DNA from: Myxococcus llanfairpwllgwyngyllgogerychwyrndrobwllllantysiliogogogochensis
Lineage (GTDB): Bacteria > Myxococcota > Myxococcia > Myxococcales > Myxococcaceae
DNA: 33,591 nucleotides
Assembly: GCF_006636215.1 (NCBI RefSeq)
Contig: NZ_VIFM01000113.1
Coordinates: 1 to 33,591, forward strand
Direction of reading: 5' to 3'
Below, in pieces: positions 1-8,488 of the stretch. The position numbers were made by a program, and so were the translations under genes. Under the pieces are notes generated by a model. That model did no database searches, was not told where the DNA came from, and saw only the letters and a list, made by a program, of their open reading frames with translations. The stretch's first letter is position 1. Every line of letters starts with the position of its first letter.

Positions 1-170
1 GGCGCCCTCCCGCCGAAGCCGACATGCAGCGATATTTCGGCACCACTCCTCCCACCGTCCACCGCATGGTGCTGGAGCTTGAACGCCGGGGGCTCATCCG
101 GCGCAGCGCCGGACAGGCCCGCAGCATTGAACTGCTGCTGGCCCCGGAACTTCTGCCCGTCCTACGCTGA
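1..170 (+). CDS. C-terminal part of a LexA/MarR-like winged-helix protein (5' truncated)
   Basis: An open frame enters from the left edge (first full codon at base 3) and stops with TGA at 168-170, leaving about 55 residues. The fragment reads like the recognition helix and wing of a LexA-type or MarR-type winged helix: MQRYFGTTPPTVHRMVLELE, then RRGLIRRSAGQARSIELLL. A proline-rich turn followed by a V-H-x-M-V-x-x-L-E helix and a G-x-I-x-R wing is typical of the LexA N-terminal DNA-binding domain family. No LexA peptidase domain follows; the protein ends just after the wing, so it may be one of the short LexA-HTH proteins rather than true LexA. The start and anything upstream lie outside the window. 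Confidence 0.6.
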   Translation, partial: RPPAEADMQRYFGTTPPTVHRMVLELERRGLIRRSAGQARSIELLLAPELLPVLR

Positions 171-180
171 GTCGCTCAAA

Positions 181-190
181 ACCAATCGGT
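181..190. promoter_or_regulatory. Imperfect 10-bp dyad upstream of the tetR-type gene
   Basis: ACCAATCGGT matches its reverse complement at 8 of 10 positions and lies about 70 bases upstream of the TetR-family start. TetR regulators often bind dyads in their own promoter. The site is short and the assignment is inference from position only. Confidence 0.2.
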
Positions 191-262
191 CAGAACCTCT
201 GTGCCGAGGTACTAGGTTGGACGCCGCTGCGGAGGGACTCGCGCGGCGATGCGAGGAGCGGG

Positions 263-997
263 ATGGCCGGTCGCGAAGGGGCTACGGGAAAGAAGGCGCG
301 GAAGACATTGGGACGCCCCGCTCGGCTGTCCCTCCCCCTCGTCACCGAGGCCGCCGCGAAGCTCGTGCGGGAGAGTGGGCTGAAGAGCCTCTCGATGCGC
401 GTGCTGGCGGAACGAATCGGCGCGACCCCCATGGCCGTCTACAAGCACGTCGGAGACCGCGAGGAGCTCGTATCGCGGGTCGTGGAGCACGTCTTCGAGC
501 AGCTCTCGCTGCCCGATGATTCGCTCGCGCCGCTGGACTGGCTGCGGGAAGTGGCGCTGCGCGTCCGCGTGCTCGGCCTGACACACCGGGGAGTGATGGA
601 CTTTCTTCTAGAGGAGGGCCCGGCCGTCCGCGGCGCGCTCCTCGTGTTGGAGCGCACCGTCAGCAAGCTCCACGAAGTGGGCGTGCCCTGGAGCGAGGCC
701 GGGGACCTGCACAACACGTTCTTCTCCTGGCTCGCGGGCACCATTCGCCGCCAGGAGCAGTGGGCCGGCAGGTCCGAAGACGCGCCCCCTCCCCTCCAAC
801 GCTTCCACGCCGCCGCCCTCGCCCTTCCTTCCAAGGACTACCCCGGTGTGAAGCACACCCTGGCACGCATGCGAGCGCTGGATGTCGACGCGGAGTTCCA
901 GAACAGCCTCGACTTCATGCTGGAAGGAATCGGCCGACGCATCCAGCGTCATCAGGATGAGGCCCCGCCCGCGAAGAAGCCTCGCCGGAAGGCGTGA
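263..997 (+). CDS. TetR/AcrR family transcriptional regulator
   Basis: A 244-residue protein with a TetR-type HTH at about residues 25-75: a first helix ending in an AAAKLVRESG-type segment, then LSMRVLAERIGATPMAVYKH, where the MAVYKHVGDREEL stretch is the classic TetR recognition helix and following turn. The remainder is a helical ligand-binding and dimerisation domain of normal family size. It ends in a basic tail (AKKPRRKA) and also begins with a basic segment. The ATG at 263 follows a GAGGAGCGGG-type purine run. No efflux pump or enzyme target is adjacent in this window: the next gene is convergent. It probably represses its own promoter, but the ligand cannot be inferred. Confidence 0.93.
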   Translation: MAGREGATGKKARKTLGRPARLSLPLVTEAAAKLVRESGLKSLSMRVLAERIGATPMAVYKHVGDREELVSRVVEHVFEQLSLPDDSLAPLDWLREVALRVRVLGLTHRGVMDFLLEEGPAVRGALLVLERTVSKLHEVGVPWSEAGDLHNTFFSWLAGTIRRQEQWAGRSEDAPPPLQRFHAAALALPSKDYPGVKHTLARMRALDVDAEFQNSLDFMLEGIGRRIQRHQDEAPPAKKPRRKA

Positions 998-1061
998 GCG
1001 CCGCGCCACGGGAGAGCGATTGGACGCACCCGGCGGAAGCCAGCGACTCGTGAAGGCAACA

Positions 1062-1089
1062 CCGCGAGGATTCGGTGGGCACCTCGCGG
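1062..1089. terminator. Bidirectional terminator-like hairpin between convergent genes
   Basis: CCGCGAGG at 1062-1069 pairs perfectly with CCTCGCGG at 1082-1089 across a 12-base loop. It sits between the TetR stop (997) and the lipoprotein stop (1127), which converge. There is no T-run, which is common in high-GC genomes. Confidence 0.4.
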
Positions 1090-1126
1090 GCAGCGCCTGT
1101 CATCAACCGGGGCGAGTGGTGCCGGG

Positions 1127-1555
1127 TCATTCGTACCAGGTCGGCACGAGCTTCCGGACCTCCGGAAGCGCGGCGACGTCACAAACCATGGTCCACGCGG
1201 CGGGCGTGAGCGCACCGTGGCGTGCCTCGCATTCGGTTTCGCCGGTGGGGATGAAGTAGAGCGTCTCCTTCGGCAGGTCGCAGCCGGCGCGGCCTCGGGA
1301 GGGGTTTGCCTCGATGGAGGGGGCGAGCGCTTTCACGCGGGCGAGCAGGGCTTCGTCCCCCGTCGGCAGGCAGAACTCCACCGAGCCATCGTTCATGCAC
1401 CCTGTCTCTCGGCTGAACCTGAGCTTGTGTGTCGGGCAGGCCTCGCCCTGGACAGAGGGGGCACCGGAAGGCCGCGCGCGTGGCGGACCCGGCGACGGGG
1501 TAGCGCAGGCCGACAGCGCGGCGAGCAACAGGCACGGCATGGCGAATCGTCTCAC
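1127..1555 (-). CDS. Hypothetical lipoprotein
   Basis: I start it at the GTG at 1555, which is preceded by AAAGGA at good spacing. The product is 142 residues. It begins with a type II signal peptide: two arginines, a hydrophobic MPCLLLAALSAC core and the lipobox cysteine at about residue 17, followed by a Pro/Ala/Ser-rich linker. The mature part has several cysteines (in GCMND, EFCLP, GCDLP, ECEAR and MVCD contexts), suggesting disulfides outside the cytoplasm. I recognise no family. It converges on the TetR gene and is divergent from the SBBP/vWFD gene. A longer in-frame start at 1645 exists but would bury the signal peptide. Confidence 0.75.
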   Translation of the reverse strand: MRRFAMPCLLLAALSACATPSPGPPRARPSGAPSVQGEACPTHKLRFSRETGCMNDGSVEFCLPTGDEALLARVKALAPSIEANPSRGRAGCDLPKETLYFIPTGETECEARHGALTPAAWTMVCDVAALPEVRKLVPTWYE

Positions 1556-1671
1556 GGAGCTTCCTTTACACGCCTCCTTCACTGTCGGGGAAGCGCGAAG
1601 TCGCCCGAGAGACAGGTCCACGAAGGCGGGGCCATCCAGTCCCAAAAGACATCACACGACTAAGGGAAATC

Positions 1672-1712
1672 CACAGGACTGTGACAACTCCACCTCGATG
1701 AAGTGACAGTCC
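1672..1712. promoter_or_regulatory. Inverted repeats in the divergent intergenic region
   Basis: The 366 bases between the lipoprotein start (1555) and the SBBP/vWFD start (1922) hold no convincing gene. Within them GGACTGT (1676-1682) is repeated inverted as ACAGTCC (1706-1712), and CACAGGACTGTG (1672-1683) is itself a 5-2-5 palindrome. These could be operator half-sites for either divergent gene. No promoter hexamers are clear. Confidence 0.3.
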
Positions 1713-1921
1713 AGGGGGTGCGGGCCAAGGCGGAAGAGTGCTAAACCCAACGAAGTCTCACAGCGGCCTCCACGGCCACGAAGCGCTCCACCCAAAACCA
1801 GCCGTCCACGCAGCCCGAAGTTCGCTCCACCCGTCACGCTCATCCGCGACGAAGAACTCCGTCCATACAGCGACTGTCCATCTCCAGGGGCACGGGGGCA
1901 AACCACAAGGGGAGACACGAC

Positions 1922-4774
1922 ATGCTTCAAAGCATGAGTCTGCTGTCGCTATGCCTGCTCACCAGCCTGCCAGCAACACCCGTCACACCTGGAGTCACCG
2001 CGGCGCCACAACTCGAATCGCCAGACAGCCCATTCTCCCTGCTCCCCGTCCCTCCACGCGTCCCAGCGCTGCCCTCCGCGACAAAGACTGAAGACACCGG
2101 GCCCGCTCGCACGATGCTCCCGGAAGACGCGCCCAACTGGCTCCAGATGCGCGGCACCAGCGGCCTGGACCAGGGAACGGATGTCGCGGCGTCCTGCGAA
2201 GGCGTCTATGCGGTGGGCTACACCACGGGCAGCTTCGACGGGAGCACCACTGCCGTCGGGAGTGACTGGTTCCTGGCCAAGTACAATCTGGCGGGCGCGT
2301 TTCAATGGGCCCGCCAGCATGGCGCGCCCGCCACCTCCGCCAACCCCAACCCCGCGGACTTCGCCGAATCCATCGCCACCTTCGACGTCGGCGGTCGATG
2401 CAACGACCCCGTCATCTATGTCGCCGGATACACCTCGGGCAACCTCGACGGGAACACGAACGCGGGCAGCTCCGATGCCTTCCTGACGAAGTATGACAAG
2501 AAGGGGACCCGCATCTGGACCCGGCTGTTCGGCACCCCGACCGCCGACCGCGCGACCTCCGTCGCCACCGACAAGAACGGCAACATCTACATCGTCGGGT
2601 ATTCAGCCACGAGCTCTTCGGGGACCGATGCCTTCGTCGTGAAATACGACGCAGCGGGGACCCTGCAATGGTCGAAACCGCTCGTCAGCAGCAACAACAA
2701 GAACGACCAGGCCCGGGGCGTCGCCACGGACGCCAATGGCGACATCTACGTGGGCGGCCACACCCACGGCAATCTCGGGGGAAACAATACGGACAGCAGC
2801 AGCCTGACCAGCGACGTCTTCATGGTCAAGCTGGGCCCAACGGGCACCCAGATATGGGCGAAGCAGTTTGGAACCACCACCCAGGATGTGATGGAGGACC
2901 TGGCCACCTCGCGACGACTCACCGGCGAGATTGATATCTATCTGGTCGGCTACACCATCGGGAGCTACGCGGGAACCAACCCCAGCGCCGAGTACGATGC
3001 CCTGCTCCTCAAGTTCCGGCCCGACGGCACGGTCCAATGGCAGCAGCAGTTCGGAACCGCCGGACGGGACATGCTGTACGGAGTCACCTCCGACGGCGGC
3101 GGTACGGTGTACGTGACGGGCATCAGCAACCACGACATCAAGACCGGCGCCCCGCTTGACAGCGGAGACCTGGCGGAAACCGATGTCTTCATGAGGAGCT
3201 TCAGCGCGACCGGAGCCCCGTTGAAGAGCCGGCAGATCGGCTCGACCCACCCGACGCTCCCCAACGCCGAGTTCGACATCGGCGCGGGCATCGCCGTCGA
3301 CACGGGGGCAGGGGTGTACATCGTGGGCCACACCGACGCGGCCTTCCCCACCCTTCGCGCCACGTCTCAAGGCAGCACCGACCTGCTGGTGTTCAGGTAC
3401 CTGGAAGGCTGCACCATCACGACTCCAGGCCAATGCCACCTCAGCTATGGCTGGGGAGACCCGCACTACGTGACCTTCGACGGCTATGCCTATGACTTCC
3501 AAGGGCACGGAGAGTTCATCCTCGCCGAGTCGACCGTCGGCGACCTTCACATCCAGGCCCGCCAGCTCCCCTGGAACGGCTCTTCCCATGTCAGCGTCTT
3601 CAAGGCCGTCGCCGCCAGGCTTGGCACCGAGCGAGTGGCCTACTACCTGGGGGCTTCGCCTCCCTTCAAGATCAACGGCCTCGCGGTTCCCATCACCAAG
3701 GAGACCCCGCTGCGCGACGGAGGGCGCATCATCCCTCGGGGGAGCGGATACGTCGTCGAGTGGCCAACCGGAGACCACCTGGTCATCACTCCCGTCGGCT
3801 CCTACATGAATGTCGACGTGCTGCTCTCCCCGGCGCGCAGAGGCAACGTCCGGGGGCCCCTGGGCAACTTCAATGGCAACCGCGCCGACGATTTCGTCCT
3901 GCGCGACAACACGCCACTCGCCGCGCCTCCGTCGTTCGCGCAGATGTATGTCGGCCCACAGGCCTACGTGAACAGCTGGCGAATCTCCCAGGCGGAGTCA
4001 CTGTTCGACTATGCCGCGGGCGAGTCCTCCTCCACGTTCACCAACTTGAACTTCCCTCTCGCACCGCCGTCACCCACTCCCGCCCAGCGGCAGCAGGCCC
4101 AGCAGGTCTGCCAGAACGCGGGGGTCACCCAGATCGCCACGTTGTGGGCCTGCATCACGGACGTGTTCGTCACCAATGACACCTCGTTCGCCAGCGGCGC
4201 CGCGGCCGTCCAGACCAGTGCCCAGACCCAGGGCACTCCGCCTCCTCCCCAGCCCGCCCCCCAGTCCGTCTACCTGGTCAACTTCGAAGCGGGCGCTGGC
4301 GCCGGTGAGTGGAGCTCCCAGCTCAGGAGCACGGTGCCCGCGGGAGGCCGCACCTTCCTCGGCGAGTTCAGCAACGAGACCGTCAGTCTCACGCTCCCGT
4401 CCCTGCCCCCGCACACCACGGCCACCGTCAGCTTCGACCTGTATGTCATCAATGGCTGGGATGGCAACGGCGCCTTCGGCCCCAGCCGCTTCCGGCTGAC
4501 GGCATCGGGACTTCCCCTCCTGCTCGACACCACCTTCTCCAACACGCGGAGCAGCCAGTCGTATCCAGGGAACTACCCCGCGGTGAACGCGGCCGGAGCA
4601 GGCGCTTTCGAGCGAAACACCCTCCTGTATCCCATGGGGGACTCGGTGTACCGGCTCAAGTACACGTTCAACCACTCGGCCACGAACCTGACGCTGTCCT
4701 TTGCCGCGGCGGACCTCTCCGGAATCAATGAAGAGGCCTGGGGTCTGGACAACGTCGAGATACAGCTCCAGTAG
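1922..4774 (+). CDS. Secreted SBBP beta-propeller protein with von Willebrand D domain
   Basis: A 950-residue exported protein. A signal peptide (LLSLCLLTSLPA core) occupies about residues 1-20. Residues about 70-490 carry repeated units of roughly 55-60 residues with DAFLTKYD, DAFVVKYDAAG and DVFMVKLGPTG motifs alternating with G(N/D)IYxxG strands, typical of SBBP beta-propeller repeats. At about 505-680 comes a von Willebrand D-like module: WGDPHYVTFDG at about 511-521, YDFQGHGEFILAE, and later GPLGNFNGNRADDF. From about residue 783 to the end lies a beta-rich domain with WDGNG and AWGLDNVEI motifs, resembling carbohydrate-binding or PEP-CTERM-type beta-sandwich modules. AAGGGGAG is well spaced before the ATG. 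A surface or matrix adhesive role is an inference from the architecture. Confidence 0.88.
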   Translation: MLQSMSLLSLCLLTSLPATPVTPGVTAAPQLESPDSPFSLLPVPPRVPALPSATKTEDTGPARTMLPEDAPNWLQMRGTSGLDQGTDVAASCEGVYAVGYTTGSFDGSTTAVGSDWFLAKYNLAGAFQWARQHGAPATSANPNPADFAESIATFDVGGRCNDPVIYVAGYTSGNLDGNTNAGSSDAFLTKYDKKGTRIWTRLFGTPTADRATSVATDKNGNIYIVGYSATSSSGTDAFVVKYDAAGTLQWSKPLVSSNNKNDQARGVATDANGDIYVGGHTHGNLGGNNTDSSSLTSDVFMVKLGPTGTQIWAKQFGTTTQDVMEDLATSRRLTGEIDIYLVGYTIGSYAGTNPSAEYDALLLKFRPDGTVQWQQQFGTAGRDMLYGVTSDGGGTVYVTGISNHDIKTGAPLDSGDLAETDVFMRSFSATGAPLKSRQIGSTHPTLPNAEFDIGAGIAVDTGAGVYIVGHTDAAFPTLRATSQGSTDLLVFRYLEGCTITTPGQCHLSYGWGDPHYVTFDGYAYDFQGHGEFILAESTVGDLHIQARQLPWNGSSHVSVFKAVAARLGTERVAYYLGASPPFKINGLAVPITKETPLRDGGRIIPRGSGYVVEWPTGDHLVITPVGSYMNVDVLLSPARRGNVRGPLGNFNGNRADDFVLRDNTPLAAPPSFAQMYVGPQAYVNSWRISQAESLFDYAAGESSSTFTNLNFPLAPPSPTPAQRQQAQQVCQNAGVTQIATLWACITDVFVTNDTSFASGAAAVQTSAQTQGTPPPPQPAPQSVYLVNFEAGAGAGEWSSQLRSTVPAGGRTFLGEFSNETVSLTLPSLPPHTTATVSFDLYVINGWDGNGAFGPSRFRLTASGLPLLLDTTFSNTRSSQSYPGNYPAVNAAGAGAFERNTLLYPMGDSVYRLKYTFNHSATNLTLSFAAADLSGINEEAWGLDNVEIQLQ

Positions 4775-4794
4775 CGCCCACCAAGGCAACATGC

Positions 4795-4829
4795 GGCCCT
4801 TCCACTCCGTGGCTCCGGGTGGAGGGGCC
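4795..4829 (+). terminator. Terminator-like hairpin after the SBBP/vWFD gene
   Basis: An 11-bp stem (4795-4805 with 4819-4829, one G-T pair) closes a 13-base loop, 21 bases after the stop codon at 4774. It lacks a clear T-run and ends just upstream of the next ribosome site, so it could also attenuate read-through. Confidence 0.45.
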
Positions 4830-4849
4830 CCTTGCCTGGAGCCAATCCC

Positions 4850-5716
4850 ATGAAAAACCATCTCGGGCTGTTGCTCGCGGGGACTTGCACGGCCCTCGCC
4901 GCGGGTTGTGGTGCTTCCGAGGAGGCCCTCCTCGAAGGACCTGCCACCACGCGCGCCTCCGCGAGTGTCGAGGACGCCGCCTTCACGACGCTCGACTACC
5001 CTGGCTGCGAGCAGGACTATTCCGACCACAACACGCCGGTGCTCTACGAAGGAATCACCACCGAGCGCAAGGCATGCAGTGGCGAGACGTCCACCGTCTT
5101 CGTGAACTTCCTTCACGAAGTCCCAGCGGGCATCACCCTCGACCTGTTCCAGGCAAACAGCTTCGGGAAGTTCGGGCTGGACGACAAGCTCGCGCAGCGC
5201 GCGCCGTTGCATCTCGTCAAGCTCGACACCTTCGTGAATCCCTGGGGCGTGCCGATAACACGCTATCGGATCTCCATCAGCTACACCCTGGTCGAGTCCG
5301 AGTACTGCCGGCATGCCACCTTCTCGGCCGCCTACCAGCTCGCCACCCATTGCCCCGAGCTGCCGACGATTCGCTCACCGCCGCAGACCGACTCGCTCAC
5401 TCCCAAGACGTACGCGGTCTATCCCTTCACCGTCTCCAGTGCCAGCAACGCAGGCGCCCACAAGTTCGTGGCCATTCCCTCCGTGACCTCGTGTTCCGAG
5501 TGTCACAAACCGGCCTTGGGGCCCACTCCCGAGCACGTCTTCGAGTACCGCCGCACCGGCACCACCCCGTGGTCCACCATCACTCGCGGCGACTACCTCG
5601 CGTTCGAGGTGACCGTGGCCTCGGCGGGCGTCTACGAGTTCAGGTCGAAGGGCCGGCTCAAGCCCAATGGCAGCTACTCCAGCTACTCCCCAGTCTCCGT
5701 CCTGTACGTCCCGTAG
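4850..5716 (+). CDS. Lipoprotein with a single CxxCH (c-type heme-like) motif
   Basis: A 288-residue protein. I use the ATG at 4850, with GGAG eight bases upstream; it opens with a lipoprotein signal (MKNHLGLLLAGTCTALAAGC, lipobox cysteine at about residue 20). The body is beta-rich with no recognised family. CSECH at residues 215-219 matches the CxxCH attachment motif of c-type cytochromes, but it is the only copy and no distal methionine is obvious, so heme binding is unproven; a metal site or disulfide is possible. The C-terminus (YEFRSKGRLKPNGSYSSYSP) looks like a fibronectin-III/PKD-type sandwich. It follows the SBBP/vWFD gene by 75 bases and precedes the kelch gene by 40 bases, so the three may be co-expressed. 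Confidence 0.78.
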   Translation: MKNHLGLLLAGTCTALAAGCGASEEALLEGPATTRASASVEDAAFTTLDYPGCEQDYSDHNTPVLYEGITTERKACSGETSTVFVNFLHEVPAGITLDLFQANSFGKFGLDDKLAQRAPLHLVKLDTFVNPWGVPITRYRISISYTLVESEYCRHATFSAAYQLATHCPELPTIRSPPQTDSLTPKTYAVYPFTVSSASNAGAHKFVAIPSVTSCSECHKPALGPTPEHVFEYRRTGTTPWSTITRGDYLAFEVTVASAGVYEFRSKGRLKPNGSYSSYSPVSVLYVP

Positions 5717-5756
5717 CCATGAAGCCAGCCCCTCCAAATCGAGTCAGGGAGTCATC

Positions 5757-7274
5757 ATGAATGCATTCTTTCAAGGCCGGTGCTTGTTCCCCAGAGGTGT
5801 CGCCCCCACGCTGCTCGCCGCATTCGTCGGGCTCGTGGGGGGCCTGGCTTGTGATGGGGAGGAGACCCGCCTCTCACACGAAGTGGGCTCACCCGAGGCC
5901 TCCACGGACCTGACGGCCGTTGTTTCTCCCATGGCCTCGGAGGCCTCGCTGGCCTCGCTCGCGCCCCGTTGGGAGGCCACCGGGTCCCTGAGCATCGACC
6001 GACACAGGGCCGCCAGCGTGCGCCTGAACTCGGGCAAGGTGCTGGTGGCGGGTGGGTACTCGTACAACAGCAGCTCCAACAACTACCTGGCCAGCGCGGA
6101 GCTCTATGACCCGGCCACCCGGACCTGGTCCATGGCCGCGTCCATGGCCGTCAATCGCGACGGGCCCGTGGCCACCTTGCTCGCGAACGGAAAGGTGTTC
6201 GTCGTGGGCGGCTACACCAGCACGGGCAGGACGGCGACCGCGGAAGTCTATGACCCGGCGACCAACTCCTGGTCCGCCGCCGGCGCGATGCGCACGGCCC
6301 AGGAGGACTGCACCGCGACGCTGCTCACCAACGGCAAGGTGGTGGTGACTGGCGGCTACGTCTCCACCCCTGAAGTGTATGACCCGGCGACCAACACCTG
6401 GTCTCTCGCGGGAGCCCAGAGTCCGACCCGGTTGGGCTCGACGTCGACCTTGTTGCCCAACGGGAAGGTGCTGCACGTCGGGGGATGGGATGGAGCGACC
6501 CACGCCACGGCGCGCCTGTATGACCCCGCCACGAACGCCTGGTCCGCGACCGCGTCCATGGCCACGGCGCGTTGGGACCACACGGCGACGCGCCTGCCCA
6601 ACGGAAAGGTGTTGGTCGTGGGCGGTTGGGAAGATGTGGCGGCCGCGGAGCTGTACGACTCCACGACCAACACCTGGTCCCCCGCCGGAACGATGAGCAC
6701 GCCCCGGGCGTTCCACACCGCCGCGCTGGTGGATGGCAAGGTCCTGGTCACCGGCGGCCACACCAGCAACAACCGGAACACACGGCAGTCCGCGGAGCTT
6801 TACGACCCCGCGACCAACACCTGGTCCCTCACGGCCCCCATGGCGACCGCCCGCTCCTGGCACAGCGCCATCACGCTCGTCGATGGAAACATGCTCGTCA
6901 CGAATGGAGGGCGGACCTCCGAGCTGTACACCCTCTCCTCCGCCCCCATGGGCAGGGTCGCGCAGGGCTACACGTGCGGCGCGGCCGACACCTTCACCCC
7001 GAGCTGCGTCTACAGCGCGTCCCCGGACGCCACCTATGCCTGGACGGCTCCGTCGACCGGCCTGTTCACCTTCACCACCGCCGGCTCCGACTTCGACACC
7101 GTCCTCGAGATTGTCGACAGCACCACGAGCCAGTCGCTCGGCTGCAACGATGAGGCGAACAGTTCGACGTCCCAGTCCTCGCTGACACTCTCACTCGTCG
7201 CGGGACAGAAAATCACCGTCAAGGTCGAAGGCTACAGCGTCCACTGCGGCAACTACGCGCTCAACATCCAGTAG
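5757..7274 (+). CDS. Exported kelch-repeat beta-propeller protein with pre-peptidase C-terminal-like domain
   Basis: A 505-residue protein from the ATG at 5757 (GGGAG upstream). Residues 1-32 form an export signal ending near GGLAC; the cysteine could be lipidated but the box is not canonical. Residues about 70-400 contain seven units with the pattern NGKVLVxGG ... AELYDPATNTWS, the bacterial kelch/galactose-oxidase-type repeat, so a complete seven-bladed propeller is likely. The last 100 or so residues (from YTCGAADTFTPSC to the end, with FDTVLEIVD and a CNDEANSS segment) resemble the bacterial pre-peptidase C-terminal (PPC) domain found on secreted proteins. No galactose-oxidase catalytic ligands can be assigned, so a binding or structural role is more likely than catalysis. 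Confidence 0.88.
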   Translation: MNAFFQGRCLFPRGVAPTLLAAFVGLVGGLACDGEETRLSHEVGSPEASTDLTAVVSPMASEASLASLAPRWEATGSLSIDRHRAASVRLNSGKVLVAGGYSYNSSSNNYLASAELYDPATRTWSMAASMAVNRDGPVATLLANGKVFVVGGYTSTGRTATAEVYDPATNSWSAAGAMRTAQEDCTATLLTNGKVVVTGGYVSTPEVYDPATNTWSLAGAQSPTRLGSTSTLLPNGKVLHVGGWDGATHATARLYDPATNAWSATASMATARWDHTATRLPNGKVLVVGGWEDVAAAELYDSTTNTWSPAGTMSTPRAFHTAALVDGKVLVTGGHTSNNRNTRQSAELYDPATNTWSLTAPMATARSWHSAITLVDGNMLVTNGGRTSELYTLSSAPMGRVAQGYTCGAADTFTPSCVYSASPDATYAWTAPSTGLFTFTTAGSDFDTVLEIVDSTTSQSLGCNDEANSSTSQSSLTLSLVAGQKITVKVEGYSVHCGNYALNIQ

Positions 7275-7444
7275 CGACGCGTGGGGCGGGAGCTGTTCAT
7301 CAGCCAACCCGCTGCCGGAACGTGGCGCCTCCGGAGACAAGGCCCACGCCGCGCCAGGACCGCTGCGGCTTCGTCACACAAGCCGCAGTCGCGTCTCCCA
7401 CCGGATTGAGCCCGTGTCCGAGTCATGGTCTAGGCATCCGCACC

Positions 7445-8137
7445 ATGCGCTCGCAGATGTTGCGGTCCCTCCTCGGACTGATGCTTGTCATTCCCTTCCG
7501 CGCCGTGGAGGCCCGGCCCGTCCAGGCGGAAGCCCAGCTCTGGTACACCGTGTCGGCACAGGGCGGCATCGGAGAGCACTTCCTCTACTACCTGGAGGCG
7601 CAGCCGCGCTTCAGCAAGGACGACGGCCGCGCCATCCTCCGCTCGGCGGGAGGCGTGCGGCTGTTCCAGGACATGTCCCTGTGGCTGGGCCAGGGCTGGA
7701 TTCCGCTCTGGGTCTGGGATGGGGACCCCGCGCTGCGGCAGGGTGAGAGCCGCCTCTATCAGCAGTACCTCTACACGCCGAAGCTGGGGTCCGTGCGAGG
7801 GACGCTCCGGGCGCGCTTCGAGCAGCGCTTCCTCTCCGGGACGACGGAGGTCTCCCTCCGCGCGCGCGTCATGCTCCGCGGTGCCCAGCCCGTGGCCGCG
7901 GAGGGGCGCCTGTCACTGATTCTCTGGGACGAGGTCTTCTACCACCTCAACTCGGTGGAGGGCGGTCCCAGCGCGGGCTTCGACACGAACCGCGTGTTCC
8001 TCGGCGTGGGCTGGAAGTACGCAGACCACTCTTCCGTGGAGGTGGGCTACCTCAACGCCTTCATCCGCCGGCCCTCCTCCGAGGCGGATCAACTCATTCA
8101 CGCGCTCTCCGTCTCCATGCCCTTCAACTACTTGTAG
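7445..8137 (+). CDS. DUF2490-like outer-membrane beta-barrel protein
   Basis: A 230-residue protein beginning MRSQMLRSLLGLMLVIPFRA, with a signal peptide cleaved near residue 23-27. The mature part has alternating amphipathic strands. It opens with a QLWYTVSAQ strand and has QYLY, RFEQRF, RARVMLRG and NRVFLGVGWKY segments; it ends in SVSMPFNYL, a C-terminal strand like that of outer-membrane barrels. The pattern matches the DUF2490 family of small barrel-like proteins, whose function is not established. It sits alone, about 170 bases after the kelch gene, with a terminator-like hairpin behind it. The ribosome site is weak; an in-frame ATG four codons later is an alternative start. Confidence 0.8.
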   Translation: MRSQMLRSLLGLMLVIPFRAVEARPVQAEAQLWYTVSAQGGIGEHFLYYLEAQPRFSKDDGRAILRSAGGVRLFQDMSLWLGQGWIPLWVWDGDPALRQGESRLYQQYLYTPKLGSVRGTLRARFEQRFLSGTTEVSLRARVMLRGAQPVAAEGRLSLILWDEVFYHLNSVEGGPSAGFDTNRVFLGVGWKYADHSSVEVGYLNAFIRRPSSEADQLIHALSVSMPFNYL

Positions 8138-8172
8138 CAAGGCGAACGGCGCTCCGGCCCCATTCCCTCGTG

Positions 8173-8194
8173 CCTGGGGTGTCTTTGCCCCAGG
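8173..8194 (+). terminator. Terminator-like hairpin after the DUF2490-like gene
   Basis: CCTGGGG (8173-8179) and CCCCAGG (8188-8194) form a perfect 7-bp stem around an 8-base loop containing TCTTT, 35 bases after the stop. The stem can be extended by TGCC/GGCA with a bulge. Confidence 0.5.
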
Positions 8195-8225
8195 GGGCAG
8201 ATGACCGATAAACAGACATCACTGT

Positions 8226-8273
8226 GTGTTTCCGAAACACTTCGTAATTTCCCCACAATCCGCAGTAATTACG
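8226..8273. promoter_or_regulatory. AT-rich operator-like region upstream of the HEIGH peptidase gene
   Basis: The 351 bases between the DUF2490-like gene and the peptidase contain a patch of unusually low GC. It holds the perfect palindrome GTGTTTC-C-GAAACAC at 8226-8240 and then CGTAATT (8243-8249) repeated inverted as AATTACG (8267-8273). This is the most regulatory-looking part of the gap. The rest of the gap shows TATAC at about 8345 as a weak -10 candidate and no convincing gene. Confidence 0.4.
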
Positions 8274-8488
8274 CGGAGCTGCGTGAAGCGCCGTCAACAC
8301 TCTTTACGCGTTGGAGCGGAACACCTGGAGCACCCGTAGTCCATGTTATACGCCATTTGCGGGTTTCTCACCCTGCGAGATTGCTTGGCCCATCGATTGC
8401 TCAAGGCCCGGAGCGCGTCAGGCCGCAGCTGGTGGACACCAGGCGGATGACGCGTCCCCCCGTAGTCTGAATGGACGAGGAATCTCCG

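Noticed and set aside
4070-5350. Antisense open frame spanning the end of the SBBP/vWFD gene and the CxxCH lipoprotein
   Set aside because: It crosses two well-supported genes and shows no domain.
6100-6850. Repeated DNA in the kelch gene considered as a repeat array or CRISPR
   Set aside because: The repeats are in-frame protein repeats with variable DNA; there are no spacers of constant length.
8201-8470. 89-codon plus-strand frame in the gap before the HEIGH peptidase
   Set aside because: Although a G-rich run precedes its ATG, the composition is random-like and it covers the AT-rich operator-like patch.
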